A stretch of 64,000 nucleotides of DNA, from positions 124,001 through 188,000 of the forward strand of contig NZ_QAOV01000006.1 of the NCBI RefSeq assembly GCF_003050925.1. Reading direction: 5' to 3'. Positions 16,814 to 26,107 of the stretch are shown here, piece after piece. The first letter of the stretch is position 1; every line of letters begins with the position of its first letter. The notes below the pieces were generated by a model. It was not told where the DNA came from. It made no database searches and saw only the letters and a list, made by a program, of their open reading frames with translations. Both the position numbers and the translations under genes were made by a program. The stretch is from Pseudomonas sp. GV085. GTDB taxonomy: Bacteria; Pseudomonadota; Gammaproteobacteria; Pseudomonadales; Pseudomonadaceae.

Positions 16814-18129
16814 CAATGGTTAATGGCTTCACGGCGACCGACGCCGAACATCTCTCCCAGGAAGAGCGCGGGCTCATCGCGCGCCGCGACCAGACCCTCG
16901 GCCCGGCATATCGCCTCTTCTACGAGCGTCCCCTGCACATCGTGAAGGGGGAGGGCGTGTGGCTCTACGACGCCGACGGCAAGCGCTACCTGGACGCCTA
17001 CAACAACGTCGCATCGATCGGTCACTGCAACCCGCACGTGGTCAACGCGATCTGCGAGCAGGTGAAGGTGCTGAACACGCATACGCGCTATCTGCACGAG
17101 GGCATCCTGAACTATGCAGACAAACTGCTGGCGACGTTCCCTTCGTACTTGAATCACGTGATGTTCACCTGTACCGGCAGCGAAGCGAACGACCTGGCCT
17201 TGCGAATCGCCAAGCAGTACACCGGCGGTACTGGCGTGATCGTCACCGAACTCGCCTACCACGGCATCACTGACCTGGTGTCTGCTGTCTCTCCCTCGTT
17301 GGGAGCAGGCGTCGAGCTGGGCACGTTCGTCCGCAAAGTCCGCGCACCTGATGCCTACCGCCTAGGCGTCGAAAATGTTGCGCGGGTCTTCGTGGAGGAT
17401 GTCCGCGCGGCCATCGATGACATGCGCGCCAATGGCATCAAGCCTGCGGCCATTCTCTTCGACGGCATTTTTGCCAGCGATGGCGTACTGTCCGACCCTG
17501 CCGGCTTTGCGAAGGATGCAATCGCCCTGGCGAAGCAGGAAGGCCTGCTGTACATCGCCGACGAAGTCCAATCCGGCTTCGGGCGCACTGGCTCCCATCT
17601 CTGGGGCTTCCAGCGCCACGGCGTCGAGCCCGATATCGTGACCATGGGTAAACCCATGGGCAATGGTCAGCCGATCGCCGCCGCGGTCATGCGCTCTGAT
17701 GTCGTCGAAGAGTTCGGCCGTACCGCTCGCTACTTCAACACCTTCGGTGGCAACCCGGTGTCCTGTGCTGCGGCTAATGCCGTGTTGGACGTCATCCAGA
17801 ACGAAGGACTGCTGCGCAACTGCGCGTCGGTCGGTGCTTACCTGAAGGCTGGAATCGAGGAGCTTGCCAAGCGTTACGAAGTCATCGGCGACGTTCGCGG
17901 CGCAGGCCTGTTCCTAGGGGTTGAGCTGGTTAGCGATCGCTCCACCAAAACCCCCGATGCCGACGCCACGCGCCAGGTGGTCAACGGGCTGCGTGAGCGC
18001 GGCGTGCTGATCAGTTCTGCCGGTCCGATGGAAAACATTCTGAAGGTTCGTCCTCAGCTGATCTTCCAGCGAGCGCAGGCGGACATCTTCATCGAAACCC
18101 TCGACAGCGTACTTGGCGATCTCAAGTAA
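16810..18129 (+). CDS. Class III PLP enzyme, phospho-lyase/aminotransferase type
   Basis: 439 residues from ATG 16810, preceded by AGGAGG and overlapping the kinase stop. Class III signatures: TGSEANDLALRIAKQYT (about 115), the cofactor-contacting YIADEVQSGFGRTG, and the PLP lysine in VTMGKPMGNGQPIAA. The overall pattern matches the AGXT2L group that contains ethanolamine-phosphate and 5-phosphohydroxylysine phospho-lyases, which eliminate ammonia and phosphate to give an aldehyde. Coupling to the upstream kinase supports phospho-lyase rather than transaminase activity. Confidence 0.8.
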   Translation: MTMVNGFTATDAEHLSQEERGLIARRDQTLGPAYRLFYERPLHIVKGEGVWLYDADGKRYLDAYNNVASIGHCNPHVVNAICEQVKVLNTHTRYLHEGILNYADKLLATFPSYLNHVMFTCTGSEANDLALRIAKQYTGGTGVIVTELAYHGITDLVSAVSPSLGAGVELGTFVRKVRAPDAYRLGVENVARVFVEDVRAAIDDMRANGIKPAAILFDGIFASDGVLSDPAGFAKDAIALAKQEGLLYIADEVQSGFGRTGSHLWGFQRHGVEPDIVTMGKPMGNGQPIAAAVMRSDVVEEFGRTARYFNTFGGNPVSCAAANAVLDVIQNEGLLRNCASVGAYLKAGIEELAKRYEVIGDVRGAGLFLGVELVSDRSTKTPDADATRQVVNGLRERGVLISSAGPMENILKVRPQLIFQRAQADIFIETLDSVLGDLK

Positions 18130-18419
18130 GCGCTGCCAAGGCCGGAGTGGGGGCGCGAGATGTTCCCACTTCGCCTAGGAAATTTTGGTCACTGTCTAGT
18201 AACGGAGGTACGTGGTTGCTCCCCAGATAATTTGAATACGATCAACCGGGACAGTTAGGTTTCTGCAAGCAATTTTATTCGCTTCAGTGCCACCCAGATC
18301 TCTGTCGTAGCTGCCGTGAGAAAAATAGGTTTTCAACTCACAACAAGAGATCTTCCTGTCTTCCAAATCTACTTTTTGCTAATTAAAACAATTACATGCA
18401 GCTTTATAGGAGCGCAGCA

Positions 18420-19454
18420 ATGAACGCAAAAGTACTGGGTCTTGTGGCACTGAGTGGGTTGGCAATCGCGGGGAATGCGATGGCAGAGAGCGTCACCGTT
18501 ATCTCGTACGGCGGGGCGAGTAAGGATGCTCAGATCACGGCTTTCTACAAGCCGTTCGAGAAGGAAGCCAGTACGGAAGTGATCGCCGGTGAGTGGAACG
18601 GTGAGATGGCCAAGGTGAAAGCCATGGTAGACACCAAGAGCGTGAACTGGGACATCCTAGACGTGGAGGACAACGATCTCGCGCGGGGTTGTGGCGATGG
18701 GCTGTTCGAGCAGCTCGACTACAAGCGTCTAGGGATCAAGGAGCCTCTGGTCAACGGCGCGCAGACCGAATGCGGCGTAGGTATTTTCGTTTGGTCGAAT
18801 GTGCTCGCGTACAACGCTGACAAGCTCAAGGTCGCGCCCACTGGGTGGAAAGATTTCTGGGACCTGAAGAAGTTTCCTGGCAAGCGCAGTTTGCGCAAGT
18901 CTGCGCGCGGCGCCCTTGAATTCGCCCTCATGGCGGATGGCGTAGCTCCGGCTGATATTTACAAGGTGCTCTCCACGCCGGTGGGCGTCGATCGTGCCTT
19001 CAAGAAGCTGGATGAGATCAAGCCGAACATTCAGTGGTGGGAAGCTGGCGCTCAGCCGCCGCAGTACCTCATGTCCGGTGACGTAGTGATGAGCTCGTCC
19101 TATAACGGCCGCATCCACGTCGCTCAGCAGAACGGGGCCAATCTGAAGATCGTCTGGGACGGCAACCTCTACCAGTTCGATGAATGGGCCATTCCGAAAG
19201 GGACTCCCAATCTGGACGCGGCTTACAAATTCATTTCGTTTGCCATGCGGCCGGAACAACAGAAGCTGTACACCGAAAAAATGGCGTACGGCCCGACCAA
19301 CACTGCAGTTGCGGCACTGCTCGATAAGAAGCTCGCCAGTGAGCTGCCGACGCATCCGGAAAACATGAAGAACGCGTTGCAAATGGACGTCGAATTCTGG
19401 ACCGATAACGGCGAATCCCTGGAGCAACGCTTCATGTCCTGGGCCAGCAAGTAA
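18420..19454 (+). CDS. Periplasmic ABC substrate-binding protein, PotD-like
   Basis: 344 residues from ATG 18420 (AGGAG eight bases upstream); an ATG at 18396 in frame is less likely. A signal peptide ends near NAMAES. The mature protein has the spermidine/putrescine-binding type 2 periplasmic fold (VISYGGASKDAQ, YNADKL, DEWAIPKGTPN). No permease or ATPase is adjacent, so it is an orphan component that must use a distant transporter. It follows the kinase/phospho-lyase pair, suggesting uptake of the same amine or amino acid. Confidence 0.82.
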   Translation: MNAKVLGLVALSGLAIAGNAMAESVTVISYGGASKDAQITAFYKPFEKEASTEVIAGEWNGEMAKVKAMVDTKSVNWDILDVEDNDLARGCGDGLFEQLDYKRLGIKEPLVNGAQTECGVGIFVWSNVLAYNADKLKVAPTGWKDFWDLKKFPGKRSLRKSARGALEFALMADGVAPADIYKVLSTPVGVDRAFKKLDEIKPNIQWWEAGAQPPQYLMSGDVVMSSSYNGRIHVAQQNGANLKIVWDGNLYQFDEWAIPKGTPNLDAAYKFISFAMRPEQQKLYTEKMAYGPTNTAVAALLDKKLASELPTHPENMKNALQMDVEFWTDNGESLEQRFMSWASK

Positions 19455-19457
19455 CCA

Positions 19458-20075
19458 GTGGCACCGAGTCACCGTGAGCTCCATCTCTTGGAAAAAAACA
19501 GTCGGCTCCATCGTTGGCAGTTCAGGCCGCCGATTCGTGCGCGCGAGCGCACTATCGGAGTCCTTGGCCTGGTAAATCTCGGGAAGGCTATTGCCGAAGC
19601 CCTGGCCGGAGATGGATTCCAAGTACTGGGTTGGAGCATTACGTCAAAATCTCTTCCAAATATCACGTCCTATATCTGGAGTGAACGACCTCGAAGAGTT
19701 GGCTGCAAATGTTGACATGCTGATCAACGTGCTGCCGCTGACTCCAGCCACACACGGAGTTCTTAATTTCAGATTGTTCGAGTGCTTCAAACGTCCGGTA
19801 CAGCTCATAAATATTGGGCGTGGTGCGCACCTGGTCGAAGCTGACCTGCTGTCTGACCTGCACGCAGGACTGATTGCCGGGGCGATGTTGGACTTAGCTT
19901 CTGTCGAACCCTTACCCATAGAAAGCCCCCTTTGGGATCCGACATTTTGATCACTCCGCACGTCGCCGGACTTTCAACGCCCAGCAGTGTCTCCCAGCAA
20001 ATGGCAAAGAACATAAAACTTGCTCTTGAAGGTCGAGCGCTTACAAATCAAGTCGGTCTCTCCAAGGGGTATTAG
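19458..20075 (+). pseudogene. 2-hydroxyacid dehydrogenase (GhrA/SerA-like), frameshifted fragment
   Basis: Three pieces in different frames together make the NAD-binding and C-terminal region of a D-2-hydroxyacid dehydrogenase: RTIGVLGLVNLGKAIAEAL (19545 on; the Rossmann motif lacks one Gly), then LEELAANVDMLINVLPLTPA through LINIGRGAHLVEADLL, then ITPHVAGLSTPSSVSQQMA ending at 20075. Frameshifts lie near 19670 and 19945, and the N-terminal half is missing. It is a decayed gene between the binding protein and the permease. Confidence 0.75.
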
Positions 20076-20180
20076 TTATTCCTTGTAGAGGTTAAAAGTT
20101 GCCTGACTCAATTTGGTAACGGTGCCAAACATGTATGGGCTTGACCTCCTACCAATACAACAATCAGAGGTAGTAGTACG

Positions 20181-21584
20181 ATGGATACAAGTTTTGCTGT
20201 AAGTAAAGATCAGGGCCAGGAGACCAGCCTGAAGGCGGGATTAAAACCCCGACATTTGACGATGATGTCTATCGCGGGTGTTATTGGCGGTTCTCTGTTC
20301 GTGGGTTCTGGTAGCGTCATTCATAGTGCCGGCCCCGCGGCAGTTCTAGCGTATCTTGCTGGCGGGATTCTCATGATGCTCATCATGAGGATGCTCGGTG
20401 AGATGGCAACCTCTTCCCCCGATACTGGATCGTTCTCTACCTACGCCGACCGCGCTATCGGGCGCTGGGCGGGATTCACCATCGGTTGGCTGTATTGGGG
20501 TTACTGGGTAATCCTCATGGCCTGGGAATCCTACGTGGCCGGAAAGATCCTGCACAACTGGGCACCCGGCATAAGCGTTAACGTCTTCGTGCTGGCCACG
20601 ACTCTGGTGCTTATCAGCATCAACTTCTTCAATGTCAAAAACTACGGAGAATTTGAGTTCTGGTTTGCCCTGATCAAGGTAGTGGCCATCTTCAGCTTCC
20701 TGGCAATTGGCAGCCTTGCAGTGCTCAATATCTGGAGTTTCGGCCCTGTTAGCGGAATCAGCAATTTAACCGAACACGGGTTTATGCCGAATGGCTTTGA
20801 TCCCGTAGTAGGTGCCATGCTCGGGGTTATGTTCGGCTTCCTTGGTGCGGAAATCGCGACTATCGCAGCATCGGAGTCTGACAACCCGTCGCGTCAAATT
20901 GTTAAGACCACTAAATCGGTGATTTGGCGTGTCGCACTGTTCTATGTCGGCTCCATCTTCCTGATCGTATGCCTGGTGCCGTGGAATGACCCGATGCTGG
21001 GCGAATCCGGCTACGGCTCGTACCGCCGTACTCTCGAACTGCTTGGCATCCCTGGGGCTGAGCTGATCATGAATGTTGTGGTGCTGACATCTGTGAGCAG
21101 TTGCATGATCTCTGCCCACTACACGGCGTCCCGTATGCTGTTTTCGCTCGCGAGTCGTGGTGACGCACCGGCTATTTTCAAAATTACCTGGCAAAAAACC
21201 GGTGTGCCTATCTATGCCGTCATCGGTTCTTGCGCGATTTCCGTGGTTCTAGCGCTCATTAACTTCAGCGAAACTCTGCGCCCCAAAGATGTGCTCGATA
21301 CGCTGATGAACACTACCGGCATGATTGCTTTGCTGGTTTATCTGGTGATTGCGTATTCGCAGCTTAAAATGCGTCGCAAGCTCAAGGACCAAAGCCAAGA
21401 TATCCCGCTCAAAATGTGGCTCTATCCTTGGCTTACCTGGGCAGTGATTGTGTTCATTCTGGCGTGCATCGTGATCATGGCTTGCATGCCTGAATACCAA
21501 GTCCTGGTTGTGTCTACAGGTGGTGCAGGGATCCTCGTCGCACTGATCGGCATCGTCCATCAGCTGCGCTGCAATTCCCGCTAA
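20181..21584 (+). CDS. GabP-like APC amino acid permease
   Basis: 467 residues, twelve predicted transmembrane segments. It belongs to the amino acid transporter group of the APC superfamily: MMSIAGVIGGSLFVGSGSVI in helix 1 and the consensus stretch GEMATSSPDTGSFSTYAD. Closest in character to the 4-aminobutyrate permease GabP. It may import 4-aminobutyrate, 5-aminovalerate or a related omega-amino acid, in keeping with the hydroxylysine/amine genes before it. The start has a rather distant AGAGG. Confidence 0.83.
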   Translation: MDTSFAVSKDQGQETSLKAGLKPRHLTMMSIAGVIGGSLFVGSGSVIHSAGPAAVLAYLAGGILMMLIMRMLGEMATSSPDTGSFSTYADRAIGRWAGFTIGWLYWGYWVILMAWESYVAGKILHNWAPGISVNVFVLATTLVLISINFFNVKNYGEFEFWFALIKVVAIFSFLAIGSLAVLNIWSFGPVSGISNLTEHGFMPNGFDPVVGAMLGVMFGFLGAEIATIAASESDNPSRQIVKTTKSVIWRVALFYVGSIFLIVCLVPWNDPMLGESGYGSYRRTLELLGIPGAELIMNVVVLTSVSSCMISAHYTASRMLFSLASRGDAPAIFKITWQKTGVPIYAVIGSCAISVVLALINFSETLRPKDVLDTLMNTTGMIALLVYLVIAYSQLKMRRKLKDQSQDIPLKMWLYPWLTWAVIVFILACIVIMACMPEYQVLVVSTGGAGILVALIGIVHQLRCNSR

Positions 21585-21788
21585 GCCACGCTATTGGTTC
21601 GGATATCTGGCAGCCAATGCTGAGCAGCTTCGTGATTAAGCGGAGCTGATCACTAGCATGGGCCAGGCGGCGGACAGGATGTCTGCCGCCGGTAGGGGTA
21701 CTTTGCGAATGCTGCTTCTAGAATGGGCATGGGGGAATAACGTGCGAAATTGCATTTCACCATCGACGGTAAATGCCAAGGAGCACTG

Positions 21789-22184
21789 ATGAGTTATGGA
21801 ATTTTCGGTGGCGCTTACCGCCCCCGGGCGCCGGTGAAACACAAAGTATTCGTGAGCTACCATCACCACAGTGACCAGGCTTGCTACAACGCTTTTTCAA
21901 ACGCATTTCATGTTACCTGCGATGTGATCTACGACAACTCCCTTGAGCGCAGCATCGATAGCGATGACGTCAATTACGTGATGCGCCGTATTCGGGAAAA
22001 TCACATCACCGGCACGTCTTGTACGATCGTATTTGTTGGCGCGGAAAGCTCAAAGCGGAATTACATCGATTGGGAAATCTCGGCGACACTTGAAAAAGGT
22101 CACGCCCTGATTGGCGTACGCCTACCCACTGCGGAGTCACCACCGATGGTGTACATCACTCGGCCATCGAGCACTTCGCCCTGA
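21789..22184 (+). pseudogene. TIR-like (DUF1863/ThsB-type) protein, C-terminally truncated
   Basis: ATG 21789 with AAGGAG upstream. Residues 15-115 carry the TIR-like fold of PF08937: KVFVSYHHHSDQACYNAF, DVIYDNSLERSIDSDDVNYV, RRIRENHITGTSCTIVFVGA and KRNYIDWEISATLEKGHALI. This family includes the ThsB subunit of the Thoeris anti-phage system. After GVRLP the frame leaves the family (junction about 22135) and joins unrelated sequence on the other strand, so about one third of the protein is lost. No ThsA-like NADase partner is nearby. Confidence 0.65.
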
Positions 22185-22687
22185 GTGCCCAGGCGGTAAT
22201 CGCCTTCGGCGGCGTGGGCATGCGTGGCCATGGTCGAACAGTTGGCCGCCGTTAGCGTTATTACACGCCAGGCGAGAGATCTCGAGTCTAAGAACAATGC
22301 CGATGCGACCGGGCGCGACTTCTGCGGTCATGCGTGTAAAGCCGGTCCCGCAAGTGATGCTGAGTCCAGAATGTCCAAATTTTCGTTGACAGCATGACTT
22401 TCAGTCGTCCGGTGGCAGGTCTGCATGGGGGAGGGAACAATTGCATCCTTGCTCTTCTGTTCCGCCGCAGCAAAGGACCAATAATCGGGTGAGTTCGGAG
22501 TAAATCACCAAGTGAGCCGTTGGCGTCGATCTGTGAGGTCTTGGGAGCGTTGTATGGAGGGGCGAAGACGGTCCAGTCAACCAGAAGTAATTCGCGTGAT
22601 TCATTGGGGAAAATCAGCAGAAGGTGCGATCGTCCAATGTGCTTCCGTTATTTATTGACGAGCGTCAACAGCTAGCCGAGACCAAGG
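22185..22687. other. Gene-free stretch with remnants
   Basis: About 500 bases. On the minus strand, 22110-22235 encodes a short exported-protein-like piece (AEGDYRLGTQGEVLDGRVMY), reminiscent of proteins from integrating conjugative elements, but too short to assign. The rest shows no gene. Confidence 0.35.
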
Positions 22688-23323
22688 CTAAGAGTGGGAG
22701 AACATCAGCTTTACTCCAGCCGCTCCGAAAACTAGCGCAAGGGTGCCTTCGATCCATCGGCGCGCTCGGCGGTATCCCCGAATCATAGGCGCGGTGGAGA
22801 AGACGATCGCATAGCCACAGAAGATAGTGACGCTAAGCACGGCGCAACCGGCCAGAATAATCGCGACTGTTTTTGGCGAAGCTTGCGGCCCCAAGCCAAG
22901 GGTCATGGTAGCGATCCAACCGAGTAGTGCCTTGGGGTTTGTGAGATGCATGAGCAAGCCGCGCTGATACAGGCTGAACCCCGAGACTTTTGGCGCGGCC
23001 GCTATCTCTTTCTCGAGCCGCTCATTGGACGTTAGAGCAGAGCGGCCTGCTTTGATGGCAAGGAAGAGCAGGTAAGCACCGCCAACCGTTTTTAAGGCGC
23101 CCAGCGCTTGCGCATATTGTGCCAGGATCGCTGAGACGCCCGTGGCTGCCATCGATCCCCAGAAAATCGAACCACTGATGACACCCGCTGCTAGCAGGAG
23201 CGCAGGCTGCCTGCCTTGGTTCATCGCGACGCCCATTATCCGCATGTTGCTCGGTCCAGGGCTCGCTGCTCCAACAATATAGGCCGTGAATACGAGGAGG
23301 AGATGGTGGTAATCAAATGACAT
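22688..23323 (-). CDS. LysE/RhtB-family amino acid exporter
   Basis: 211 residues with six predicted helices and the LysE-superfamily start TAYIVGAASPGPSNMRIMG followed by G-rich helices; HLTNPKALLGW is also typical. The family exports amino acids such as lysine, arginine, homoserine or threonine. It is next to a cupin-type XRE regulator on the same strand and close to the candidate canavanyl-tRNA editing gene, so export of a toxic amino acid (canavanine, or excess homoserine) is a reasonable guess. Confidence 0.82.
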   Translation of the reverse strand: MSFDYHHLLLVFTAYIVGAASPGPSNMRIMGVAMNQGRQPALLLAAGVISGSIFWGSMAATGVSAILAQYAQALGALKTVGGAYLLFLAIKAGRSALTSNERLEKEIAAAPKVSGFSLYQRGLLMHLTNPKALLGWIATMTLGLGPQASPKTVAIILAGCAVLSVTIFCGYAIVFSTAPMIRGYRRARRWIEGTLALVFGAAGVKLMFSHS

Positions 23324-23460
23324 TAAAAGCCCCTTAACGAAGTTCTATGCCAGTCAGCGGCTCTGTTGCTAGCAGCCCTATGACGGGGCGATGATGGACG
23401 ACCACAAGAGCCGACCCGCGCGGACTCCTCTGTAAGCTTCAGTGCGATGCTGTCTGAACG

Positions 23461-24078
23461 CTATATTTCACGCCCGGATTGGTGGATCTCCGTTACAGAC
23501 ATGGTGAATATCAGTTTTGATTTGCCGTTATTTGAGTAGGCATGAGGTACGTCTGTTTTTGCTACGGCTGAGCAACCCGCAGAAATGCTCAGCTCGGTAT
23601 CACCTACTGTGAAGTGAAGTGTCCCTTTCTCCACGTGAAATAGCTCAGTAGTGCCGTGAGGATGCCCTGAGGAGGCAAAAGTTTCGCCGGGAAACATTTC
23701 CCAGCGCCAAAGCTCAATCATGTTCGGACCACTGGTTCCAGCCAGGAGCCGAGCCGTCCCCCCCAAGTTTCCTGTCCAGAGTGTGGGGATATCCTTACTT
23801 TCGATGAGGTGGGCAGATGGGGCGTCGGACACGTTCACGACATCAGCAACTGAAAGACCCAAAGCAGCAGCGATTTTGCAAAGGATCGCGATGCTTGGGT
23901 TAGCCGTGCATTTCTCTATCTCGACCACCATGCCCTTGCTGACACCGGAGCGACGGGAAAGCTCGTCGAGAGTGATTTTCCGCTTCTTTCGTTCCTCTTT
24001 GAGCCTACGGGAAACTGCCTCGCTAACGGTTTGAACGTCGGCCCCGGTGTTGGTCGGTATATTGACTATTTTGGTCAT
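23461..24078 (-). CDS. XRE-type regulator with cupin sensor domain
   Basis: 205 residues: an N-terminal helix-turn-helix (about 20-80, ITLDELSRRSGVSKGMVVEI) plus a C-terminal cupin (about 115-195, HPHGTTELFHVEKGTLHFTV). Such proteins often repress amino acid or amine genes. It is divergent from the B3/B4 protein with only 45 bases between starts. A 21-bp sequence at 24057-24077, over its own start, recurs at 27626-27646 with 19 identities and may be its operator. Confidence 0.85.
   Translation of the reverse strand: MTKIVNIPTNTGADVQTVSEAVSRRLKEERKKRKITLDELSRRSGVSKGMVVEIEKCTANPSIAILCKIAAALGLSVADVVNVSDAPSAHLIESKDIPTLWTGNLGGTARLLAGTSGPNMIELWRWEMFPGETFASSGHPHGTTELFHVEKGTLHFTVGDTELSISAGCSAVAKTDVPHAYSNNGKSKLIFTMSVTEIHQSGREI
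24057..24077. promoter_or_regulatory. Putative shared operator, copy 1
   Basis: Begins GTATATTGACT, then ATTTT, then GGTCA. It matches 27626-27646 at 19 of 21 bases. It overlaps the first codons of the XRE-cupin gene and the leader of the B3/B4 gene, so a bound regulator would affect both. Confidence 0.45.
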
Positions 24079-24123
24079 TGGTCGCTAGTATGAAATGAAT
24101 TTTAGGATTAAAGGGATTCTCTG

Positions 24124-24819
24124 ATGCTGTCCGTACTGCCGTCAATCGACCAAGACGTAATCAATTTGGCACCTGAGTTCAGAGCGCTCAGCATTGTGGT
24201 CGAAGCTGCACCAATCGCCAATCCAGATATTGGCAAGGACGCTTTGTCTCGAGCCTGTCAATCAGTCACGGCGGGTGGTGCTCTATGGGCGGAAGCTCAC
24301 CTGACCGCTTGGGCGGATCTCTTCCGAAAATTCGGTGCCAAGCCGCAGCGCACCCCTTGCTCAGCTGAAGCTCTTCGCAAACGAGTCCTGCGTGACGGTA
24401 GTCTGCCGAGTATCGATCCAGTGGTTGATCTCTATAACGCCATCAGCATTGAGTACGCAGTTCCTGTCGGCGGTGAGAACGTCGAAGCCTATGTGGGCTC
24501 GCCGCGACTCGCTGTAGCTGATGGGTCGGAACCTTTCGACACCATGAAAGAAGGTGCTCCAGCCCACGAATATCCTGATTCTGGCGAGGTTGTTTGGCGG
24601 GACGATAAGGGGGTGACTTGCCGTCGTTGGAATTGGCGCCAGGGCGTCAGAACACGGCTCAGTGCAGATGCGAAGCACATGTGGTTCATTCTGGAAAGTC
24701 TGCCGACAATGCCGCTCGAGGCATTGACTGAAGCGGGTGACAAGCTGATAGAAGGCCTGCAACTGATGATGCCAGGCGCTCAGATTGAGAGTGTACTTAT
24801 CGGTCCAGGTGCCAATTAG
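24124..24819 (+). CDS. ctdA: Free-standing B3/B4 tRNA-editing domain; candidate canavanyl-tRNA(Arg) deacylase
   Basis: 231 residues, a single B3/B4 domain as found in the editing module of the phenylalanyl-tRNA synthetase beta chain: VDLYNAISIEYAVPVGGENV and GEVVWRDDKGVTCRRWNWRQ are the characteristic core. A free-standing B3/B4 protein from Pseudomonas (CtdA) is known to hydrolyse canavanyl-tRNA(Arg), protecting the proteome from the arginine mimic canavanine. Here the length fits, and the candidate canavanine lyase pathway lies 4-12 kb downstream. Divergent XRE-cupin regulator. The domain call is strong; the precise substrate is inferred from context. Confidence 0.72.
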   Translation: MLSVLPSIDQDVINLAPEFRALSIVVEAAPIANPDIGKDALSRACQSVTAGGALWAEAHLTAWADLFRKFGAKPQRTPCSAEALRKRVLRDGSLPSIDPVVDLYNAISIEYAVPVGGENVEAYVGSPRLAVADGSEPFDTMKEGAPAHEYPDSGEVVWRDDKGVTCRRWNWRQGVRTRLSADAKHMWFILESLPTMPLEALTEAGDKLIEGLQLMMPGAQIESVLIGPGAN

Positions 24820-25062
24820 TAAATAAGCGAGACGGCACGGGCTGCTTGTGGGGATGCATACGGGGTTATGTCCAATCTTGCCTCGCACGCAGCCTTTTTG
24901 ATCGGTGGCAATCATGCCCAACCACATCACGTTGGAAAAGCCTGCAGCTGAATCGAAGAAATCTCCATAGCGCATGGTGTCGATTATTGAGCGATGTATG
25001 CTTCGGAGTCAGTCCGTCCTGTGGTGATCTAATTGCAGAATCACACAATGGAGTCATGAACT

Positions 25063-25956
25063 ATGTTTACCGGTCTTAGCGCATTTCCTTTGACGCCAAT
25101 GAATGAGCAGGGTGTGGATGAAGGAGCATTTACTCGCCTTGTGGAGCAACTGGTGGCTGCGAAAGTAGATTCTATCGGTGCGCTCGGGTCTACAGGAAGC
25201 TATGCGTACCTTTCTCGGACTGAACGCTCACGAGTTACGCAGTTGGCAGTAGAGGCAGCCGGGAATGTTCCCGTCATGGTAAGCATAGGATCGCTGCGTA
25301 CACGTGATGTGCTGTTGTTGGCAGAAGATGCGCAAAAGGCGGGAGTCAAAGCATTGTTGCTGCCGCCCGTTTCCTATCAGAAGCTATCAGCTGAAGATGT
25401 TTTTTCGCTGTACGAAACGGTCACCGCCAATATCTCCGTCCCGCTATGCGTCTATGACAACCCCGGCACCACCCATTTCGAATTTACTGATGAGCTTCAC
25501 GGGCGAATTGCCCGCCTGCCGAATGTGCACTCGATCAAGATCCCTGGCGTTCCCGAAGCACCAGATCAGGCCAGGGCACGAGTCGATCGCCTTCGGGCAC
25601 TGATTCCGGAGCACGTAACGATTGGGGTAAGCGGGGATGTATTTGCTGTTACTGGATTGAACGCAGGCTGTGAGGTCTGGTACTCCGTCATTGGGGGCTT
25701 GTTCCCGAAAACAGCCCTGGCAATCACGCGTGCTGCGTTGTCGGGTAACGCCGAAGAAGCGACTCGCCTTTCCGAATCTTTGAAGCCCCTATGGGCCCTC
25801 TTCACACAATTTGGGGGAAGCTTCCGCGTTGTTGCAACGGCGGCCGAGCTTCGTGGATTCACCCACTCTCCGAGCTTGCCATTGCCACTCAGAACCATAA
25901 GTGGAGCAGGGCGTCAGCAAATTGCTGCGGTGATCGACGAACTCGAACTGAGCTGA
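25063..25956 (+). CDS. DapA/NanA-family class I aldolase (dihydrodipicolinate synthase-like)
   Basis: 297 residues, a TIM barrel of the DHDPS family. GALGSTGSYAYLSRTER is the phosphate-loop equivalent, the catalytic Tyr is in VYDNPGTTHFEF, and the Schiff-base Lys in VHSIKIPGV. The ATG at 25063 has GGAG upstream. It is not the housekeeping DapA: the G(T/S)TGE motif is replaced by GSTGSY, so it probably handles another 2-oxo acid (aldolase or dehydratase). It lies between the B3/B4 gene and a PaiB-like gene; its role in the island is unknown. Confidence 0.8.
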   Translation: MFTGLSAFPLTPMNEQGVDEGAFTRLVEQLVAAKVDSIGALGSTGSYAYLSRTERSRVTQLAVEAAGNVPVMVSIGSLRTRDVLLLAEDAQKAGVKALLLPPVSYQKLSAEDVFSLYETVTANISVPLCVYDNPGTTHFEFTDELHGRIARLPNVHSIKIPGVPEAPDQARARVDRLRALIPEHVTIGVSGDVFAVTGLNAGCEVWYSVIGGLFPKTALAITRAALSGNAEEATRLSESLKPLWALFTQFGGSFRVVATAAELRGFTHSPSLPLPLRTISGAGRQQIAAVIDELELS

Positions 25957-26107
25957 GCAGTAAGTGCTGCGAACGCATCCGAAACGCCAAGCTGCATCTT
26001 TACAATGATACAGCTCAGCAGGCGCGGTAGGGCCGATGTTTAGTCGGCTTTGACCGGCGCTGTGGCCCTAATGTTGAGCGAGCAGATCAGTTATAGGAGC
26101 AAAGTGA

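Noticed and set aside
21789..22184. A functional Thoeris defence system
   Set aside because: The TIR protein is truncated and no ThsA-like SIR2/SLOG effector lies in the window.
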